DNA from: an uncultured Tateyamaria sp.
GTDB taxonomy: Bacteria > Pseudomonadota > Alphaproteobacteria > Rhodobacterales > Rhodobacteraceae
Direction: 5' to 3'
Length of the DNA stretch: 64,000 bases
Assembly (NCBI RefSeq): GCF_947503705.1
Contig: NZ_CANNES010000001.1
Coordinates: 812,501-876,500 of the forward strand
The notes beneath the pieces are model-generated. The model was not told the DNA's origin and did no database searches. It saw nothing but the letters and a program-made list of their open reading frames with translations. Positions 25,301 through 33,951 of the stretch are shown here, piece by piece (position 1 is the stretch's first letter; each line of letters starts with the position of its first letter). Position numbers and translations under genes: made by a program.

Positions 25301-26358
25301 GCACAGCCAGGATCAATGTCATCGGCGCGGGTCTCGCGGGCCTGACAGCTGCGCGCCGCCTTGTTGCCCTCGGCACAGATGTAACCGTGCTCGAGGCGCG
25401 CGACCGCATCGGAGGGCGGGCGCTCGTCCTGCCAGCGGGGCAAGGCGCCGTCGATCTGGGCCCCGCGTGGATTTGGCCCGCGGTACAGCCGCAGGTGATG
25501 GCTCTCATCAGCGATCTGGGTCTCGAAACGCTGCCGCAATCCGAGGAGGGTGCATTTGTCTATGAGGCAGCAGAGGGTATTCAACGAGGCCTATTTCCGG
25601 CGCGCTATGGCGACGCGGCTCGCGTGCGGGGCGGAATTTGCGCGCTGGCTCAGGCCATCGCGGCAGAACTGCCTCCGGGCACGGTACGACTGGGCCAGGC
25701 CGTGCATACAGCCGACATCACGGATACGGTAACGGTCACCACACAAACTGGCGACACCTGGACGTCACAGGCGATGATCTGCGCCGCGCCGCCGCCCGTC
25801 GCCGCCACTTGGAACGTTACGCCGCCATGGCCCCTCGCATTGACGCAAGCCATGACGCGCTGGCCGACCTGGATGGCGGCCCATGCCAAAGTGGTGGCCG
25901 TTTACGACAGTGCCTTTTGGCGCGACGCGGGGTTCTCGGGCAGCGCCGTCAGCCAACTCGGGCCGCTGGTCGAGGTTGCCGACCAAAGCGACCCCGAAAA
26001 GGGCCAATACGCCCTTTTCGGTTTTGTGGGATGGCCCGCTGATCAACGCAAAGACACAAGTGCCTTGCGCGAGGCTGCGCTTGCGCAACTAATCCGGCTC
26101 TTTGGCCCACAAGCCGCAAATGTCAAAGCGCTGAGGATCATGGATTGGGCGCAAGAGCCATTTACGGCGACCCTTGCCGACCAAGTTCCGCCTGCGGGGC
26201 ATCCCCCGTACGGCGCACCTGAACTGTCTCAAACAGTCCATGCTCGTGTTCTTTTTGCCGGGGCGGAGGTCGCGCAATCCCATGGTGGTCTGATCGAGGG
26301 GGCGATCCAATCGGGGATGATTGCCGCAGACAAGGCCGTGCAGCTGGCAAACACCTAG
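25297..26358 (+). CDS. FAD-dependent amine oxidase
   Basis: The 353-residue flavoprotein starts at GTG 25297, overlapping the cupin stop (GTGA); the longer frame from 25195 lies inside the cupin gene. The N-terminus has the dinucleotide motif INVIGAGLAGLTAARRLVALG and the acid of VLEARDRIGGRA. The C-terminus has the typical VLFAGAEVAQSHGGLIEGAIQSG. It should oxidise an amine to an imine with release of ammonia, in the cytoplasm. It may feed nitrogen into the neighbouring glutamate-synthase-like protein; this is inferred from position. Confidence 0.88.
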   Translation: MSTARINVIGAGLAGLTAARRLVALGTDVTVLEARDRIGGRALVLPAGQGAVDLGPAWIWPAVQPQVMALISDLGLETLPQSEEGAFVYEAAEGIQRGLFPARYGDAARVRGGICALAQAIAAELPPGTVRLGQAVHTADITDTVTVTTQTGDTWTSQAMICAAPPPVAATWNVTPPWPLALTQAMTRWPTWMAAHAKVVAVYDSAFWRDAGFSGSAVSQLGPLVEVADQSDPEKGQYALFGFVGWPADQRKDTSALREAALAQLIRLFGPQAANVKALRIMDWAQEPFTATLADQVPPAGHPPYGAPELSQTVHARVLFAGAEVAQSHGGLIEGAIQSGMIAADKAVQLANT

Positions 26359-26362
26359 GCCA

Positions 26363-27664
26363 TCAGAGACGCAAATCGCTTTCGCTCTGATCAAACACCG
26401 CCTTCATGTCGAAAAATACGCCGTTGGGCGCAAGATAGGCACGCAACCCATTGGCCCCCAGCGCCACCAGACGATCATGAGACACCGCCAGAACAACGGC
26501 ATCGTAATCGCCAGCAGGTGCGGGCATATCCACCGTCATTTCAACGCCATAGACGTCTCGCACTTCGCCATGATCCGCCCACGGGTCAAACATATCCACG
26601 CTCAAACCATAGCTTTGCAGGTCGTCCAGCATGTCGAGCACTTTGGTGTTGCGGGTGTCGGCGCAGTTCTCCTTGAACGTCAGGCCCAAGAGCAGCACGC
26701 GCCCCCCTTTCACCCGCGCCTCTTTCTGGATCATCTTCTTGATCAAAAGGGTCACCGCGTGACGGGCCATCCCATCATTGATCTCGCGGGCCATACGTAT
26801 GATGTCGGGGATATGGCCTGCGGCGATGGATTTGTGCACCAGATAATAGGGGTCAACACCGATACAGTGGCCGCCCACCAGACCGGGCGACAAGCGGTTG
26901 AAGTTCCACTTGGTGGCCGCGGCGTCCAGCACTGCGTTTGTGTCGATATCCAGATGGGAAAAGATGATAGACAACTCGTTGATCAGGGCGATGGACACGT
27001 CTCGTTGGGTGTTCTCAATCACCTTTGATGCTTCGGCCACGCGGATTGACGGGGCCAGATGGGTGCCGGCCGTGATGATCGTGCCATAAAGCGCGTCGAT
27101 TAGCTGGGCCGCCTCTGGGGTCGATCCGGACGTGACTTTGACGATCTTGGGCAGGGGGCGCGTCTTGTCGCCCGGATTGATCCGCTCGGGGCTGTAGCCC
27201 GCGTAGAAATCCGTGTTCAGGATCAGGCCAGAGCCTGCGGCGACCAAAGGCAGGCAATCCTCCTCGGTGGCACCCGGATAAACCGTGCTTTCAAAAACGA
27301 CGATATCGCCGCGTTTGAGGACTGACCCGATCATCCGCGACGCGGACAACAGCGGCTCCAGATTGGGTTGGCGGTGTTGGTCAATCGGCGTCGGCACCGC
27401 CACGATATAGACGTTGCAGTCGGCAATATCGGCCAGGTCCGTTGTGTACCGCACGTGTTGAGCGGCGGCTAATGCGGCATCCTCGACCTCGCCCGTGCTG
27501 TCACGTCCCGCCTGCAACTCGGCAACACGACCCGCGTTTAGGTCAAAGCCCACAGTGTCACGTTTCTTGCCAAACTCGACCGTCAGCGGCAGCCCGACAT
27601 AGCCCAGGCCAATCACGGCAACGCGCAGGTCTTCCAAAGCAGGCAAAAGGGCGGGCGTGGTCAT
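26363..27664 (-). CDS. Nucleotide-sugar dehydrogenase (WbpA/TviB-like)
   Basis: The 433-residue enzyme belongs to the UDP-sugar 6-dehydrogenase family. VAVIGLGYVGLPLTVEFG near 14-31 is the NAD site and GGHCIGVDPYYL near 263-274 contains the catalytic cysteine. It most resembles WbpA/TviB enzymes that oxidise UDP-N-acetylhexosamines to uronic acids for polysaccharide synthesis. AAGGACC lies before the ATG. It is convergent with the amine oxidase. Surrounded by catabolic genes, it may serve capsule or exopolysaccharide synthesis; no glycosyltransferase is nearby, so the context is unexplained. Confidence 0.88.
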   Translation of the reverse strand: MTTPALLPALEDLRVAVIGLGYVGLPLTVEFGKKRDTVGFDLNAGRVAELQAGRDSTGEVEDAALAAAQHVRYTTDLADIADCNVYIVAVPTPIDQHRQPNLEPLLSASRMIGSVLKRGDIVVFESTVYPGATEEDCLPLVAAGSGLILNTDFYAGYSPERINPGDKTRPLPKIVKVTSGSTPEAAQLIDALYGTIITAGTHLAPSIRVAEASKVIENTQRDVSIALINELSIIFSHLDIDTNAVLDAAATKWNFNRLSPGLVGGHCIGVDPYYLVHKSIAAGHIPDIIRMAREINDGMARHAVTLLIKKMIQKEARVKGGRVLLLGLTFKENCADTRNTKVLDMLDDLQSYGLSVDMFDPWADHGEVRDVYGVEMTVDMPAPAGDYDAVVLAVSHDRLVALGANGLRAYLAPNGVFFDMKAVFDQSESDLRL

Positions 27665-27775
27665 GGGCTTGGTCCTTAAAGGTGGATGCCAACGTGCCTA
27701 ACCAGCCGGGCGATCAAGCGCAATATGAGGGTGGGTGCCCGCGATTGCACCCCGTGAGCACAGTCTCGTGTTGGT

Positions 27776-28642
27776 TCAGGGCCCAAAGATGGTTTTGAAT
27801 CGGTCAATGCACGCGCGAAATCCGGCCTCAAAATTACCGTTGCCGGGGTGATAAACGCTCTCGAGTGACACCACGGCGTTATAGCCATCCGTGCGCAAGG
27901 CGTCCGCGATTGGCTGAAACAGCGGCCCCAATTGCCCCTCGCCCATCTCGCGTACCTCCAGCGTGGCGCGCGGCGTATCGACCTTCACATCCTTGATGTG
28001 GACATGCCCCAGATAGCCGCCTTGTACGGCTTCATAACCGTCAGGGTACGCCAATTCGTGACACCAGCAATTGTTGGCAGGATCCCACAGAACCTTCAGG
28101 GCATCCCTGGCGTCGAGGTCATCAATCAACCGCCGGGCCGTCGCGTTGGAATTGACCATCGTGCCATTGCCCGTCTCAACCACCAAAGTGATGCCCTCAG
28201 TCCGGGCCAATTCGACTGCGGGTGCGATCAGGGGCAGGATGCTGTCCCAGGCCCCATGGGCCACATTCCACTTTTCCGCCCCGCCCGCGCCCCAAAGGAT
28301 CTGCTCCTTCTTCGGGGTCATGATGCGCACCAAAGGGCTGCCTACCACATGGGCCATGTCAATGACGCGCCTCAGCGCGTCCATATGCCGTTGATGCAAG
28401 GCATCACCCGGGCGGTTGGCAACAGTCATCCCGGCAAAGACATGGCGGCTGAGGCAACTGACGGGCTTGCCCCGATCCCGCAGGAGGGCGTCAATCTCTC
28501 GCACCTCCTGCGCGCTGTGATCGCCCACCTCGGTGTCGCCCACAAATTGCAACTCGGCATAGTCGAGGCCAAAGTCATCCATCACATCAACGGCATGGCG
28601 CAGATCGCGGCTGATCCCATCACAGATCACACCCAATTTCAT
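27776..28642 (-). CDS. TIM-barrel sugar isomerase/epimerase family protein
   Basis: The 288-residue protein starts at MKLGVICDG (28642), overlapping the upstream stop. It has the AP-endonuclease-2 TIM-barrel pattern with metal ligands in VVETGNG, LWDPANN, HVHIKD and SLESVY. Members isomerise or epimerise sugars, and some cleave oxidised glycosides by beta-elimination. It is co-translated (ATGA) with a beta-hydroxyacid dehydrogenase and is close to a bank of Gfo/Idh/MocA oxidoreductases, a combination typical of 3-keto-sugar metabolism. Substrate unknown. Confidence 0.85.
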   Translation of the reverse strand: MKLGVICDGISRDLRHAVDVMDDFGLDYAELQFVGDTEVGDHSAQEVREIDALLRDRGKPVSCLSRHVFAGMTVANRPGDALHQRHMDALRRVIDMAHVVGSPLVRIMTPKKEQILWGAGGAEKWNVAHGAWDSILPLIAPAVELARTEGITLVVETGNGTMVNSNATARRLIDDLDARDALKVLWDPANNCWCHELAYPDGYEAVQGGYLGHVHIKDVKVDTPRATLEVREMGEGQLGPLFQPIADALRTDGYNAVVSLESVYHPGNGNFEAGFRACIDRFKTIFGP

Positions 28643-29550
28643 CGCGTCACCTTGGCCGCGTCGCGGTGCAGTTCTGCGCCTACGATCTCTTCGATCACGC
28701 GGGTCGCGACCCAATTGTCACCCTCCGGATGGCGGGTACGGCCTGCATGAAAAATCTGCATCGCTGCGGCGGCAGTGTGTAGGGGCACGCCCAATTCCTC
28801 GCCCAAAGCCATCGAAATGGTGAGATCCTTGTGCATTGTGTTGATGTGACTGCCGGTGCCCTCAAACTGGCGATCAATGATCTTTTCCAGCGCGTTATTG
28901 GTGATGCCAGATCCGGCGGACGAGGTTGAAAACACGTCCAGAATGACTTGACCCGGCACCCCCGCCTTGGCGGCCAGGGCTGCCGCCTCAAACGTGGCGG
29001 AAAAGATTGAACCGATGAGTGATTGCAGACAGGCCTTCACAACCTGCCCATCGCCAGGTGCGGTGCCCACATGGTGGATCGAGGACGACACCGCCTCCAT
29101 CACCGGTTTTGCGTCGCCCAGCACGTTATCGGAGGCGGCCGCCATCAACGTCAGCGTTCCGCCCTGTGCGCCGGGGTAGCCCCCCGACACCGGGCTGTCG
29201 ATCAGATGCAGGCCAGAACCGCGCAATCCGTCCCCTATTGTCCGCGCTTCGGCCGGTTTGATGGTCGAGGTCAGCAGAATGGTCCCCCCGGGGGCCATCG
29301 TTTCTGCTAGGCCACCCTCACCCAGGATCACCTCATGCGCTTCGGTCCCTTTCATCACCATAACAAAGACGTATTGCGCATTCCGGCCCACCTCGGCCGT
29401 GCTCGCGGCCATTTGGCCACCCATCTCGCCAAAGGCCCGGTGACGGTCTGCGATCAGGTCACGGCCCCAGGTTTCAAACCCATTTGCAATCAGGTTCCTG
29501 GCAATCCCGCTGCCCATGTCCCCCAATCCTACAACACCAACTGACGTCAT
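28639..29550 (-). CDS. NAD-dependent beta-hydroxyacid dehydrogenase (LtnD/HIBDH-like)
   Basis: The 303-residue enzyme has the Rossmann opening VGVVGLGDMGSGIARNL. Substrate-site serine/glycine residues are in DSPVSGGYPGAQGG near 118-131, and the catalytic lysine is expected in GQVVKACLQSL near 168. It belongs to the 3-hydroxyisobutyrate dehydrogenase family and is nearest in style to L-threonate dehydrogenase. A GAGGAG ribosome site precedes it. It overlaps the TIM-barrel gene, and the two could convert a four-carbon sugar acid; in threonate catabolism such an isomerase partner is known. Confidence 0.85.
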   Translation of the reverse strand: MTSVGVVGLGDMGSGIARNLIANGFETWGRDLIADRHRAFGEMGGQMAASTAEVGRNAQYVFVMVMKGTEAHEVILGEGGLAETMAPGGTILLTSTIKPAEARTIGDGLRGSGLHLIDSPVSGGYPGAQGGTLTLMAAASDNVLGDAKPVMEAVSSSIHHVGTAPGDGQVVKACLQSLIGSIFSATFEAAALAAKAGVPGQVILDVFSTSSAGSGITNNALEKIIDRQFEGTGSHINTMHKDLTISMALGEELGVPLHTAAAAMQIFHAGRTRHPEGDNWVATRVIEEIVGAELHRDAAKVTR

Positions 29551-29709
29551 CAGCTGCTCCTCTCTCGTGTTACGGTCATTGACGGGGTTTCACACCATAC
29601 GCGGGCGCCCGGCAGGTCCAAAAGACACCCCCTGCCGTATCGCGGCGCACCCCGACGGATGACGCAGCAAAAGGCTAGCACAGGTTTAAAATGGGGCGAG
29701 AGGGAAAAA
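29551..29709. other. Intergenic gap, no gene seen
   Basis: About 160 bases lie between two minus-strand transcription units. No small ORF with a ribosome site or clear terminator was found; a promoter for the downstream dehydrogenase pair is expected here. Confidence 0.4.
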
Positions 29710-30720
29710 TCAGGTGTCGATTGCGACGGCCTGCCCGGTTTGGGCGGCTTGCTTGATGGCCTCGACCACCTGCACCGCGCGCAGCCCGTCCTGACCGGTC
29801 ACGATAGGCTGTGCATCGCCCCTTATCACATCCGCAAAGTGGGCGATCTGCGCTTCCAGCGGATCGACCTGATCCAAAGGCACGCGGGTGGTCGACATCG
29901 GGGCCCACCAATCCGGACCATCCTCCTGATGCCACAGCGTCAGGTTCGGCAAGGCCAGCGATCCGTTGCGGCCCCCGATCACATAGCTGCTTTGATCGGT
30001 TGCCGGATAGGCCGGGTTTTCGCCGGCGGTCAGCTCCCAACTCCACGGGCCCAATGACACGTCGCTCAGGTTCACGGTTCCCAGCGCACCGCTTGCAAAG
30101 CGCAGGATGGCCACGCTGACCTCTTCGGCTTCCGCGCCCCGGATGGCATTACTTTCAAAGGCCTGTACTTCGGTAATCGGTCCGCACAGATGCATCAAAA
30201 CATCCACGTCGTGAATGAGGTTGATAAAGAGCGGCCCGGCCCCCGCGCCCTGCCGCCAGGCATTGGCATAATAGCGATCCGGCTTGGGCAGCCAACAGTG
30301 GCCATGAACGGCTGTGATGGGCCCGAGCGAACCGCTGTCAATGATCTCTTTGGCCTTGGCAATCAACGGGTTGTGGCGGCGGTGATGCCCAACGAGCAAC
30401 GGGACCCCAACGCGGTCGGCCGCGCTCACCATCTCGGCCCCCTCGGCGGCTGTCCCTGCCAATGGCTTTTCGACCAACACGGGGCAATGTGCCTTGACCA
30501 ACGCAACAGCCATGGGCCTGTGCAACGCGTTTGGCACGGCGAGGATTACGCCATCAGAACAGGCTGCCAACGCCTCGATATCGGCCACCATGGGTAGGTC
30601 GCTTGGCGCTGTAACGGCGGGGTCCAGTACGCCAGACAACTGAACGCCCGGCACGCGGCCAATCGCCTTTATGTGGCGCTTGCCGATCAACCCGGCTCCT
30701 GCAACACCGATGCGCATCAT
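29710..30720 (-). CDS. Gfo/Idh/MocA-family oxidoreductase (1)
   Basis: The 336-residue enzyme starts MMRIGVAGAGLIGKRH, a Rossmann NAD(P) site with GxGxxG. It contains the family's EKP motif near residue 84 (VLVEKPLAG) and a candidate catalytic histidine in INLIHDVDVLMHLCG near 165-180. The family oxidises sugar ring or chain hydroxyls. It is the last gene of an operon of four such enzymes with a mannonate dehydratase, each overlapping the next. Its individual substrate cannot be told. Confidence 0.88.
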   Translation of the reverse strand: MMRIGVAGAGLIGKRHIKAIGRVPGVQLSGVLDPAVTAPSDLPMVADIEALAACSDGVILAVPNALHRPMAVALVKAHCPVLVEKPLAGTAAEGAEMVSAADRVGVPLLVGHHRRHNPLIAKAKEIIDSGSLGPITAVHGHCWLPKPDRYYANAWRQGAGAGPLFINLIHDVDVLMHLCGPITEVQAFESNAIRGAEAEEVSVAILRFASGALGTVNLSDVSLGPWSWELTAGENPAYPATDQSSYVIGGRNGSLALPNLTLWHQEDGPDWWAPMSTTRVPLDQVDPLEAQIAHFADVIRGDAQPIVTGQDGLRAVQVVEAIKQAAQTGQAVAIDT

Positions 30721-31916
30721 GCCCGCGCCTCAACGGCGGCCATGATACCGCGCAGCTCGGCCAACCCGCGCATCCGCCCGATCAGGGGATAGCCTGGCAA
30801 GCTCTCGCGGTCGCGATCGCCCAGCAACTCTTGACCATGATCGGGGCGCATCGGGATGGCATGATCGGCGCGACCTTCTGCGCGCCGGCGGGCCTCTTCG
30901 TCCATCAAGGCGGCGATCGTGGCAACCATATCTGTGTCTCCCTCCAAATGCGGGGCCTCCAGGAATCCGGGGCGGGCCGGATCGGGCGACGGCAGCCGCT
31001 TGGTATTTCGCAAGTGGGCAAAATGAATGCGCGGGCCAAAGCTGCGGACGAAACCAGGCGCGTCGAAACTGGCATCCACGCCCAGCGATCCGGTACACAG
31101 GGTCGCTCCATTCGCGACTGTATCTACCGCGTCAAGAACGTGGCCGTAATCATCGGCCGATGACATCACGCGCGGCAGGCCCAATAGGGAAAAGGGCGGG
31201 TCGTCCGGGTGGCAACACAGACGCATATCCAGCCGTTCGGCAACCGGAGTCACCTCGCTCAGGAAGTCGATCAGATTCTGACGCAGGCGCGCTGCGTTGA
31301 TGCCGTCATAGGTCTTCAAGCGCGCACGCACATCATCCAATGTCCATCCGTCATTGGCACCGGGCAGGCCCGCAATGACGGTCCGGGTCAGACGATCCCG
31401 TGCCGTATCATTCATGTCCGCAAAAGCCATTGCTGCTGCGTCTTGAAGCGCCGCCGCATAGTCGTCGACCGCGCCCGGGCGTTGCAGGATATGCAGATCA
31501 AAGGCTGCGAAATCGGTCAAATCAAAGCGCATCGCCGTGCCCCCATGAGGCTGAGGTGCATGGGTTTGCGTTCGTGTCCAATCGAGGATCGGCATGAAGT
31601 TATAGCATATCGTCGAAACCCCGTGTCGCGCCAACGCCTCCATGCTTGCCACGTAGTGGCGCAAATGGTCGGCCATCTCAGGGCCTTGGGTCTTGATGGC
31701 CTCCGAAACGGGCAAGCTTTCGACAACCTCCCAGCTCAACCCAGCCGCCTCGATCATCGCCTTGCGCTCAGAGATGTCCGCGTCGGTCCAAGGCAAACCG
31801 GGTGCGTGCTGATGCAGCGCCGTGACGACGCCAGTTGCACCCACTTGCGGCAGGTCCGACAAATGTGTCGGGTCATCAGGGCCAAACCAGCGCCAGCATT
31901 CGATCATGGTTGCCAT
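30717..31916 (-). CDS. uxuA: Mannonate dehydratase
   Basis: The 399-residue protein opens MIECWRWFGPDDPTHLSDL, followed by the family pattern GATGVVTALH and LPWTDADISERKAMIEAAGL. The metal-site blocks near the middle are CCHPDDPPFSLLGLPR and HFAHLRNTKR. It dehydrates D-mannonate to 2-keto-3-deoxy-D-gluconate in hexuronate catabolism. It lies among Gfo/Idh genes rather than with uxuB, which is 5 kb away and divergently controlled. It overlaps its neighbours at both ends. Together with the uxaC-uxuB pair it completes the glucuronate branch. Confidence 0.92.
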   Translation of the reverse strand: MATMIECWRWFGPDDPTHLSDLPQVGATGVVTALHQHAPGLPWTDADISERKAMIEAAGLSWEVVESLPVSEAIKTQGPEMADHLRHYVASMEALARHGVSTICYNFMPILDWTRTQTHAPQPHGGTAMRFDLTDFAAFDLHILQRPGAVDDYAAALQDAAAMAFADMNDTARDRLTRTVIAGLPGANDGWTLDDVRARLKTYDGINAARLRQNLIDFLSEVTPVAERLDMRLCCHPDDPPFSLLGLPRVMSSADDYGHVLDAVDTVANGATLCTGSLGVDASFDAPGFVRSFGPRIHFAHLRNTKRLPSPDPARPGFLEAPHLEGDTDMVATIAALMDEEARRRAEGRADHAIPMRPDHGQELLGDRDRESLPGYPLIGRMRGLAELRGIMAAVEARA

Positions 31917-32947
31917 CCTTGCCCAAGCGGGCTGTTTGCAGACAGCGGCAGGACGACGCGCGCGCCGCTGCGATGCGACTGATAGATGGCTGTGACCAGC
32001 GCTATGGATGCCGCGCCATCGTCCAAACCCACCGCCCGGTTGGGTTGGTCTGTCAGGGCCCTTGCAACCTCATCCAGAAACCCGGCGAAACCAGACAATC
32101 GGGGCACAGTACCCGCAACCACTGCATCCACGGCCTTCTGTTTTTCGGGGTCGCGCGCTGTGAATGTCCATTTCCCCTCCGCCGGAGCATACGGGAGCGT
32201 ACCCGACGTCGCCGTCAGGTCTTCATAGACAAAACGCAGTCGCGTTTCATCCCGTGCCGCACCCAGCGTGACCGAACTCGTCGCCAATCCACCGCCCTCA
32301 AGGTCAAAGATCAGTGCCGCACTGTCATCGGTTTCAATCGGGTTGATCAGGGTCCCGAGCCGGGCGGTCACGGCGCAGATTGGCGCCATGAAGTGCGACA
32401 GCAGATCGTGGCTGTGGATCGCATGGCCCAGAATTGCACCGCCTTGCTCACCTGCCCATGTTCCACGCCACGGCACTGCATAATACTCTGCGCCACGATT
32501 CCAGTGCGTCTCAAGCGCCGCCATACGCGGCGCACCGCATAGCCCTGCTTCGCGCAACGCCTGCAATTGGGAAGAGCCAGTCCCGAACCGGTACTGAAAC
32601 ACGGGAAAAACATGCCGGTCGGCGGCATCCATTGCGCCACGGATCGCATCAATCTGGGCCAGCGATGTGGCCAAAGGTTTCTCGCATATGACGTGTTTGC
32701 CTGCCTTGAGGGCAGCAATGGTCACGGGGGCATGCAGGTGCGGCGGCAGGCAAATATCGATGAGGTCCACATCCGCGTTCAATGCGGCCTCAAGGTCCGT
32801 CTCGCCGCGGATGCCATCCACCGCTAGCGCGGCCAGCCGGGCAGGATCCTGATCAACCAACATGCTGACTTCGAATCCGGGCAGTGCCCGATAAGCGTCC
32901 AGATGCTGCGCCCCGATCCCGCCGCCCAAAACCGCCACCCGGATCAT
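31904..32947 (-). CDS. Gfo/Idh/MocA-family oxidoreductase (2)
   Basis: The 347-residue enzyme has MIRVAVLGGGIGAQHL at its N-terminus, the EKP signature near residue 90 (HVICEKPLATS), and a conserved histidine pair in GHAIHSHDLLSHF near 174-186. It overlaps uxuA by 13 bases and the next gene by 4. The family oxidises or reduces sugars with NAD(P). The operon context of hexuronate catabolism suggests a uronate or uronic-acid glycoside as substrate. Confidence 0.88.
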   Translation of the reverse strand: MIRVAVLGGGIGAQHLDAYRALPGFEVSMLVDQDPARLAALAVDGIRGETDLEAALNADVDLIDICLPPHLHAPVTIAALKAGKHVICEKPLATSLAQIDAIRGAMDAADRHVFPVFQYRFGTGSSQLQALREAGLCGAPRMAALETHWNRGAEYYAVPWRGTWAGEQGGAILGHAIHSHDLLSHFMAPICAVTARLGTLINPIETDDSAALIFDLEGGGLATSSVTLGAARDETRLRFVYEDLTATSGTLPYAPAEGKWTFTARDPEKQKAVDAVVAGTVPRLSGFAGFLDEVARALTDQPNRAVGLDDGAASIALVTAIYQSHRSGARVVLPLSANSPLGQGWQP

Positions 32948-33951
32948 GTGGACCGCCCCTCTGCCATGGCCTGCGCCCGCAGGGCCAGTTCCATCACCTC
33001 AAAGCAATGGCTTTGCCGCATCGCCGTCTCTGTCCGGTGCGCAATATCGTGGGCCAATCGGTCGAAATAGGGCAGGCCCGCATCCCGCGCGTCAATGGTT
33101 TCACAGCGCGATCCGTTCACCAACACCAGATGATCCGTACCCGCGCGCCCGCCCACATCGACATATTTGCGCAGCTCTATATAGCCGTCCGTCCCCAACA
33201 AGGTCAGTCGCCCATCGCCCCAATTGGGCAGCGCTTCCGGCGTATACCAGTCCACCCGAATGTACCCCGACGCCGTGTCAGAGCGCAGCGCGATCTCGCC
33301 AAAATCCTGCAAGCCGGGATCGCTTGGATTGGCATGATTGGCCACATGAGCCATGGTAATCTGTGCTGTCTTTGACCCGGTGAAGTGCAAAAACTGGTCA
33401 ATTTGGTGCACTCCGATATCGGCCAATACGCCACCGTACCTGTCGCGTTCGAAGAACCAGTCCGGGCGGGTTGCACGGTTCAACCGATGCGGCCCAAGGC
33501 CGGTTGTGTGAATAACGCGACCAATGGCCCCGTCCGCGATCAGGTCGTCAGCGAGCGTCACACAAGGCACCTCAAACCGCTCAGAAAAATTGATGGACCA
33601 GATGCGCCCTGTTTCCGCCACCGCGGCCCGGATGGCCGTCAGTTGTGCAAGGTCAGTACACCCCGGCTTGTCCGTCATAATATCATGCCCGGCGTGCATC
33701 GCGCGGATCGCCAGTGCGGCCCGATCTGCGGGAATGGCCGAGACCAGCGCAAGGTTTGCCCCCGCCGCCAAAGCAGCGTCCAGGGTTTCAAACCGGTGCA
33801 GATCAGGGAACCTTTTCACATACCCTTCAAGGGGCTGCGGGCTTCCTTCGGTCCAATATCCAAGGCAGCAAGCACCGATCCGCACCATGTTTTCAGTCAT
33901 CCCATAGATATGCCGGTGATCCAGACCAAGGGCTACAAAGGCGATGCTCAT
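32944..33951 (-). CDS. Gfo/Idh/MocA-family protein with altered nucleotide site (3)
   Basis: The 335-residue protein starts at MSIAFVALGLDHRHIYGM (33951), where it overlaps the upstream stop. The usual GxGxxG is missing: the N-terminus reads VALGLDHRHIYGM. It retains the DKPGCTD block in place of EKP, and histidines in ADIGVHQIDQFLHFTG. It may bind NAD(P) in another way or have lost oxidoreductase activity. It is one of four related genes in one operon, and may have specialised in a structural or second catalytic role. Confidence 0.78.
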   Translation of the reverse strand: MSIAFVALGLDHRHIYGMTENMVRIGACCLGYWTEGSPQPLEGYVKRFPDLHRFETLDAALAAGANLALVSAIPADRAALAIRAMHAGHDIMTDKPGCTDLAQLTAIRAAVAETGRIWSINFSERFEVPCVTLADDLIADGAIGRVIHTTGLGPHRLNRATRPDWFFERDRYGGVLADIGVHQIDQFLHFTGSKTAQITMAHVANHANPSDPGLQDFGEIALRSDTASGYIRVDWYTPEALPNWGDGRLTLLGTDGYIELRKYVDVGGRAGTDHLVLVNGSRCETIDARDAGLPYFDRLAHDIAHRTETAMRQSHCFEVMELALRAQAMAEGRST

